42,239 nt of DNA from Arthrobacter horti (GTDB taxonomy: Bacteria > Actinomycetota > Actinomycetes > Actinomycetales > Micrococcaceae), in the NCBI RefSeq assembly GCF_030731045.1, contig NZ_JAVALS010000019.1:1-42239 (forward strand), given 5' to 3'. Made by a program: the position numbers and the translations under genes. Below the pieces are notes generated by a model. It was not told the DNA's origin and made no database searches. It was given only the letters and a program-made list of their open reading frames with translations. Shown piece after piece: positions 39,149 through 42,239 of this stretch; the stretch's first letter is position 1; every line of letters begins with the position of its first letter.

Positions 39149-39154
39149 GGAACG

Positions 39155-39808
39155 GTGACCCTGGAACAGTCTCTGCTCGGCTATGCCGCCCTCTCCGTCC
39201 TCATCACGATCCTTCCCGGAACGGACACGGCCCTCATCCTCCGCTATGCCCTGGGGCAGAGCAGGAAACACGCCTACATGGCGGGCCTCGGCATGATCAC
39301 GGGGGCGTTCATCTGGAGCGTCGCCGCGGCCACCGGGGTCTCCGCGCTCCTGGCCGTCTCCACGATCGCCTACGACGTGCTGCGGATCATCGGCGCCGGC
39401 TACATGCTGTGGCTCGCATTCAGCTTCTGGAAGGCGTCCTTCGCCAAGACTCAGGACGCCACGGTGGACACCCCGGCGGGGAAGGCGGCCATCGCGCCGG
39501 AACACCTGGGCAAGACCTGGAGCAAGGGCTTCCTGTCCAACATCCTGAATCCCAAGTTCGGCATGTTCTGCCTGGCCGTCATCCCGCAATTCCTGGTTCC
39601 GGGCATCGCGCCGCTGGCCATGGGTCTCATGCTCTCCGTCATCAGCAACCTGGAGGCCATCGCCTGGTTCGTCGTCATCATCACGGCGGCGCACTTCTTC
39701 CGCCGCTGGCTGGACGGCCCCCGCTTCCGCAAGATCATCGACCGTGTCACGGGCACCGCCCTGGGTGCGTTCGGCGTCGTCGCCATCGTGGAGACCGCCA
39801 AGGGTTGA
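39155..39808 (+). CDS. LysE family amino-acid exporter
   Basis: A 217-residue membrane exporter. GTG start at 39155. Family blocks: LITILPGTDTALILRYALGQSRKHAYMAGLGMITGAFIW near the start, IIGAGYMLWLAFSFWKASF, and WSKGFLSNILNPKFGMFCLAVIPQFL. About six membrane helices. Such LysE/RhtB proteins export amino acids or their analogues; substrate unknown. Divergent from the LuxR-type regulator. Confidence 0.9.
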   Translation: MTLEQSLLGYAALSVLITILPGTDTALILRYALGQSRKHAYMAGLGMITGAFIWSVAAATGVSALLAVSTIAYDVLRIIGAGYMLWLAFSFWKASFAKTQDATVDTPAGKAAIAPEHLGKTWSKGFLSNILNPKFGMFCLAVIPQFLVPGIAPLAMGLMLSVISNLEAIAWFVVIITAAHFFRRWLDGPRFRKIIDRVTGTALGAFGVVAIVETAKG

Positions 39809-39874
39809 GTCAGGCAGGACGTTGAGCCAAGCAGAGCGCCGAGGCAGGCGGGGTGCTGAGTCAGGCAGAGCGCC
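39804..39874. repeat. Degenerate direct repeats after the LysE gene
   Basis: Three related blocks: GTTGAGTCAGGCAGGAC (39804-39820), GTTGAGCCAAGCAGAGCGCC (39821-39840) and TGCTGAGTCAGGCAGAGCGCC without its first base (39855-39874). The first includes the stop codon of the LysE gene. Origin by slippage is likely; no function is evident. Confidence 0.45.
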
Positions 39875-39877
39875 GCG

Positions 39878-40765
39878 TCAGCGGCCATTCAGCCGCAGCA
39901 CGGCGGCGGCCCGCACGCTCAGATAGCCGCGCCACTCCAGCGCCGCAGCCTCCGAATAGCTGGAGAAGTCCACCGGCCAGCCGCCGTCGTCGTCCTGTTC
40001 CCGCTCCAGCCTGGCCAGCGCGATCTCCGCGGCGGCGTCGGAGAAGAGCGCGCGCACCGGGCCGCCCGGCTCAGGCGCGAAGTCGGTCAGATGCAGGCTC
40101 TCCCCCACCGCACCGCCGTCGACGGTGATGGTGCCGTCCTCCGGGAGCCACTTCCCCAGGCGCTCGAGCTGGGCCGCTGCGCGCTCATCGGAACCCGCCA
40201 GCCGGTCCAGGAGCTGCAGAGAGAAGGAGAGCACGTACGCGAACGGCCGCTCGTCCAGTTCCTCGATCCGCGCCAGGCAGTAGCCGGTGGCCCGCGCCAG
40301 CCACGGGTGGGCGCCCACGCGCCGGTCCCGCACGGCCAGGCGATGCGCTTGAGCGACGACGGCGGCGGTCAGCTGCAGCGATGACTCCTTGGGATCGGCG
40401 GACACCCAGAACGGGGCGCACGCGGTGTAGTCGGCCACCGGGAGCGCGAACGGCAGGCCTCCGTCCCGGAGGGTGACGGACTCCAGCCAGTCCAGCAGCG
40501 CCGGGAGCCGTCCGGACACGGCAGGCCACGCGTCCGCCAGGGCTTCGAGCGCATGTAAGGCGCCGGCCACCTGGCTCTCAGGGGAGCGCAGATCGGGCTC
40601 CAGACCCCAGCCGTAGCCGCCGTCGGGGTTCCGGTAGGCCTCCAGGGCCTGGATGACAGCCTCACCGTGCCGGTGGGACGGTTCCCTCAGCGCCGCATGC
40701 CGGTGGCGGTCCAGGAGCCTGGCGTGGCCGGTGATGAACTTCCCCGCGCTGAGATGATCGGTCAT
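39878..40765 (-). CDS. Unknown protein with alpha/alpha-barrel (prenyltransferase-like) repeats
   Basis: A 295-residue protein. Start at 40765 (MTDHLSAGKFITGHARLLDRHR) is preferred; an ATG at 40777 is also possible, and neither has a clear Shine-Dalgarno sequence. Repeated motifs such as ALEAYRNPDGGYGWGLEPDLRSPESQVAGALHALEAL, and near the end LEREQDDDGGWPVDFSSYSEAAALEWRGYLSVRAAAVLR, are typical of the alpha/alpha toroid of squalene cyclase and prenyltransferase-type proteins. The DxDD catalytic motif of cyclases is not seen, so it is probably not a terpene cyclase. Cytoplasmic. Function unknown. Confidence 0.78.
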   Translation of the reverse strand: MTDHLSAGKFITGHARLLDRHRHAALREPSHRHGEAVIQALEAYRNPDGGYGWGLEPDLRSPESQVAGALHALEALADAWPAVSGRLPALLDWLESVTLRDGGLPFALPVADYTACAPFWVSADPKESSLQLTAAVVAQAHRLAVRDRRVGAHPWLARATGYCLARIEELDERPFAYVLSFSLQLLDRLAGSDERAAAQLERLGKWLPEDGTITVDGGAVGESLHLTDFAPEPGGPVRALFSDAAAEIALARLEREQDDDGGWPVDFSSYSEAAALEWRGYLSVRAAAVLRLNGR

Positions 40766-40851
40766 GGTGGTGATCATGTCACGGCCGGCTGCCGAGGGCC
40801 GCGCTTCCCTCTGCGGGTTCACCTCCCTTCCGCCGCGACCCCGCGGATGGT

Positions 40852-40857
40852 TAGCGT
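40852..40857 (+). promoter_or_regulatory. -10 element of a leaderless dipeptidase gene
   Basis: TAGCGT (TAnnnT type) ends six bases before the ATG at 40864, and there is no Shine-Dalgarno sequence, the same arrangement as for the LysE gene. Confidence 0.45.
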
Positions 40858-40863
40858 CCTCTT

Positions 40864-42105
40864 ATGAGCACACGTTTTCACAGTGACGAAGCCCTGCGGC
40901 AGGCCCGCGAGTTCCTGTCCCGTCACCTCCTCCTGGACGGCCACAATGATCTGGCCACCAGGCTGCGCGCCGACGGCTACTCGTTCGACGGCCTGGACAC
41001 CGGCCGTCCCGAGTTCGACACGGATATCCCGCGGATCCGGGCAGGCGGGCTCGGCGGCCAGTTCTGGTCCGTGTACGTGCCGTCCACGCTGGAGAAGCAC
41101 GCGGCGGTGACCTCCACCCTCGAACAGATCGATGCCATCCATGGGCTGGTGGCCGCCCATCCGGACGTTTTCGCTTTGACGTTCACGGCCGATCAGGTGC
41201 GGGCCGCGTTCGCGGACGGCAAGGTCGCCTCCCTTCTGGGGGCGGAGGGCGGCCACAGTATCGCCCGTTCGCCCGGTGTCCTCCGGACCCTCGCCCGTCT
41301 GGGGCTGCGTTACCTGACGCTGACGCATTTCCAGAGCAATGAGTGGGCGGACTCCTCCACGGATGGGCCCCGCGCCACGGGCCAGACGGCCTCCGCGCTG
41401 AATCCGGAGGGAGCCTCGGTGCTCGCGGCGCTGAACAGCCATGGGATCATCGCCGATCTGTCGCACACCTCCGATGACACGCAGCGCGCCGTCCTGAACT
41501 CCACCGATGTGCCGGTGCTGTTCAGCCACTCCTCCGCCTTCGCCGTGACCCCGCACCCGCGGAACGTCAAGGATGACATCCTGGAATCCCTGAAATCCAA
41601 TGGCGGCGTCGTCCAGGCCGCGTTCGTCTCCTCCTTCCTCAGCCGCTCACGCGCAGAGTGGGAGGCAGAGGCGGACAGGCTCCACCCGTCCGAGTGGAGC
41701 TGGCCGGCTCAGCCGCTCTTCCCCGGCGCGGAACCGGAGGAGGGTCCTGCAGACGCCTCCACGCACGACGACGGGGCCTCCTCTGAGGAGGAGGATCGCT
41801 TCGCGGCGTGGCTGGCCGAGCACCCCCGCCCGCGGGTCACGGTCAAGGACGCCGCCGATCACCTGGACCACCTCCGCGAAGTGGCCGGCGTGGAGCACAT
41901 CGGGATCGGCGGCGACTTCGACGGTGCCAGCGGCTTCCCAGAGGGGCTGGAGGACGTCTCCGCCTACCCCACGCTCTTCGCCGAGCTGAAGGAGCGCGGC
42001 TGGTCCGGGGCCGATCTTGCGGCGCTGGCCGGGGAGAACGTGCTGCGTATCCTTCAGGCCACCGAGGACGCCGCGAGGGATCCGCTCTGGCCTGGGGCTG
42101 TGTAG
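40864..42105 (+). CDS. Membrane-dipeptidase family (M19) zinc dipeptidase
   Basis: A 413-residue metallopeptidase of the renal dipeptidase family. Metal ligands: H27 and D29 in LLLDGHNDLATRL, the Glu of SLLGAEGGHSIARS, the His of GIIADLSHTSDD and the His of VLFSHSSAFAVTPHPRN, with GIGGDFDGA near the C-terminus. It cleaves dipeptides, possibly D-amino-acid containing ones, in the cytoplasm; no signal peptide is present. A Glu/Asp-rich insert (EPEEGPADASTHDDGASSEEED) lies at about 289-312. It ends 28 bases before the terminator of the convergent 5S rRNA gene. Confidence 0.93.
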   Translation: MSTRFHSDEALRQAREFLSRHLLLDGHNDLATRLRADGYSFDGLDTGRPEFDTDIPRIRAGGLGGQFWSVYVPSTLEKHAAVTSTLEQIDAIHGLVAAHPDVFALTFTADQVRAAFADGKVASLLGAEGGHSIARSPGVLRTLARLGLRYLTLTHFQSNEWADSSTDGPRATGQTASALNPEGASVLAALNSHGIIADLSHTSDDTQRAVLNSTDVPVLFSHSSAFAVTPHPRNVKDDILESLKSNGGVVQAAFVSSFLSRSRAEWEAEADRLHPSEWSWPAQPLFPGAEPEEGPADASTHDDGASSEEEDRFAAWLAEHPRPRVTVKDAADHLDHLREVAGVEHIGIGGDFDGASGFPEGLEDVSAYPTLFAELKERGWSGADLAALAGENVLRILQATEDAARDPLWPGAV

Positions 42106-42132
42106 GTGGTTTTTGTGTGTTAAATGCAGCGG

Positions 42133-42160
42133 CCCCGGGAGCGTCGTTGCTTCCGGGGCT
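42133..42160 (-). terminator. rRNA operon terminator
   Basis: An 11-base-pair stem (42133-42143 with 42150-42160, one G-U pair) around a six-base loop lies 14 bases after the 3' end of the 5S rRNA. On the minus strand it is followed by CGCTGCATTTAACACAC, only weakly U-rich. It would also face transcripts of the dipeptidase gene. Confidence 0.75.
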
Positions 42161-42174
42161 TCGCTGGTGGTTGT

Positions 42175-42239
42175 GTCCGGCGGTGTCCTACTCTCCCACA
42201 CTCTCTCGGGTGCAGTACCATCGGCGCTGTGGGTCTTAG
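42175..42239 (-). rRNA. rrf: 5S ribosomal RNA, 3' portion (cut by window edge)
   Basis: The minus strand reads the conserved 5S 3' half: CGATGGTACTGCAC, then GAGAGTGTGGGAGAGTAGG and GACACCGCCGGACA at the 3' end near 42175. About 65 of roughly 120 bases are visible; the rest and the 23S/16S genes should lie to the right. Confidence 0.95.

Noticed and set aside
38909..39154. Longer N-terminus for the LysE exporter (ATG at 38909)
   Set aside because: The extra 82 residues overlap the LuxR-type gene and are low-complexity; family members begin near TLEQSLLGYAALSVL, which fits the GTG at 39155.
41808..42239. Plus-strand frame running to the right edge
   Set aside because: It is a shadow of the dipeptidase gene and then runs through the 5S rRNA region.

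Overview
The window is chromosomal DNA from a high-GC Gram-positive bacterium, most likely an actinobacterium of the Micrococcaceae (Arthrobacter group). This rests on the very GC-rich coding sequence, GTG/TTG starts, several apparently leaderless genes, a DUF222/HNH (13E12-type) protein, dense ATGA start-stop overlaps, and a typical actinobacterial 5S rRNA 3' end at the right edge. The genus is inference; no species call is possible from sequence alone.

Layout. 1-3.0 kb: a cut-off gene and a small hypothetical gene with a strong ribosome binding site, a DUF222/HNH nuclease and a secreted glycosidase-like protein. 3.1-12.9 kb: a locus that looks built for uptake and oxidative cleavage of an organosulfur or modified amino-acid compound. 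Seven tightly coupled minus-strand genes encode an amino-acid-type ABC importer, three luciferase-fold flavin monooxygenases and a DUF1684 protein. Divergent to them are a large FAD/NAD(P)-binding protein and a GNAT acetyltransferase. The set recalls the Bacillus subtilis snaA-tcy-cmo operon for S-substituted cysteines.

13.1-20.2 kb: the most striking part, an alkylation-damage island that is visibly less GC-rich than its flanks. An ECF sigma factor leads an eight-gene operon: sigma, O6-alkylguanine methyltransferase, PF09859 oxygenase, stand-alone Ada-type zinc domain, unknown protein, AlkB, Tag, AlkA. Around it lie two further methyltransferases, a PQ-loop membrane protein and a SnoaL-like cyclase. 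Five transcription units here, including the sigma gene itself, share one promoter-like motif, CTCACG...-N12/13-CGTCT(T/A)C. I read this as a self-regulated ECF regulon that replaces the classical Ada response.

20.4-30.8 kb: a RibD-like reductase, an ArsR-type regulator with a cysteine-rich tail divergent from a DoxX protein across a clear operator, a GNAT and a DinB gene, a 54-bp tandem repeat, a membrane-anchored protein, a 61-bp palindrome between convergent genes, a thioredoxin/NHL protein coupled to a CopD/CtaG copper membrane protein, and a zinc-type CDF exporter with its ArsR regulator. 31.0-36.5 kb: a seven-gene operon with a TasA-like protein, four other exported proteins, an RCC1-like lipoprotein and the SipW-type signal peptidase likely to process some of them. 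Converging on it is a LAL-type LuxR regulator. 39.2-42.2 kb: a LysE exporter, an unknown alpha/alpha-barrel-like protein, an M19 dipeptidase, and the 3' part of a 5S rRNA gene with its terminator on the minus strand. No tRNA, CRISPR array, integrase or intact insertion sequence was seen.
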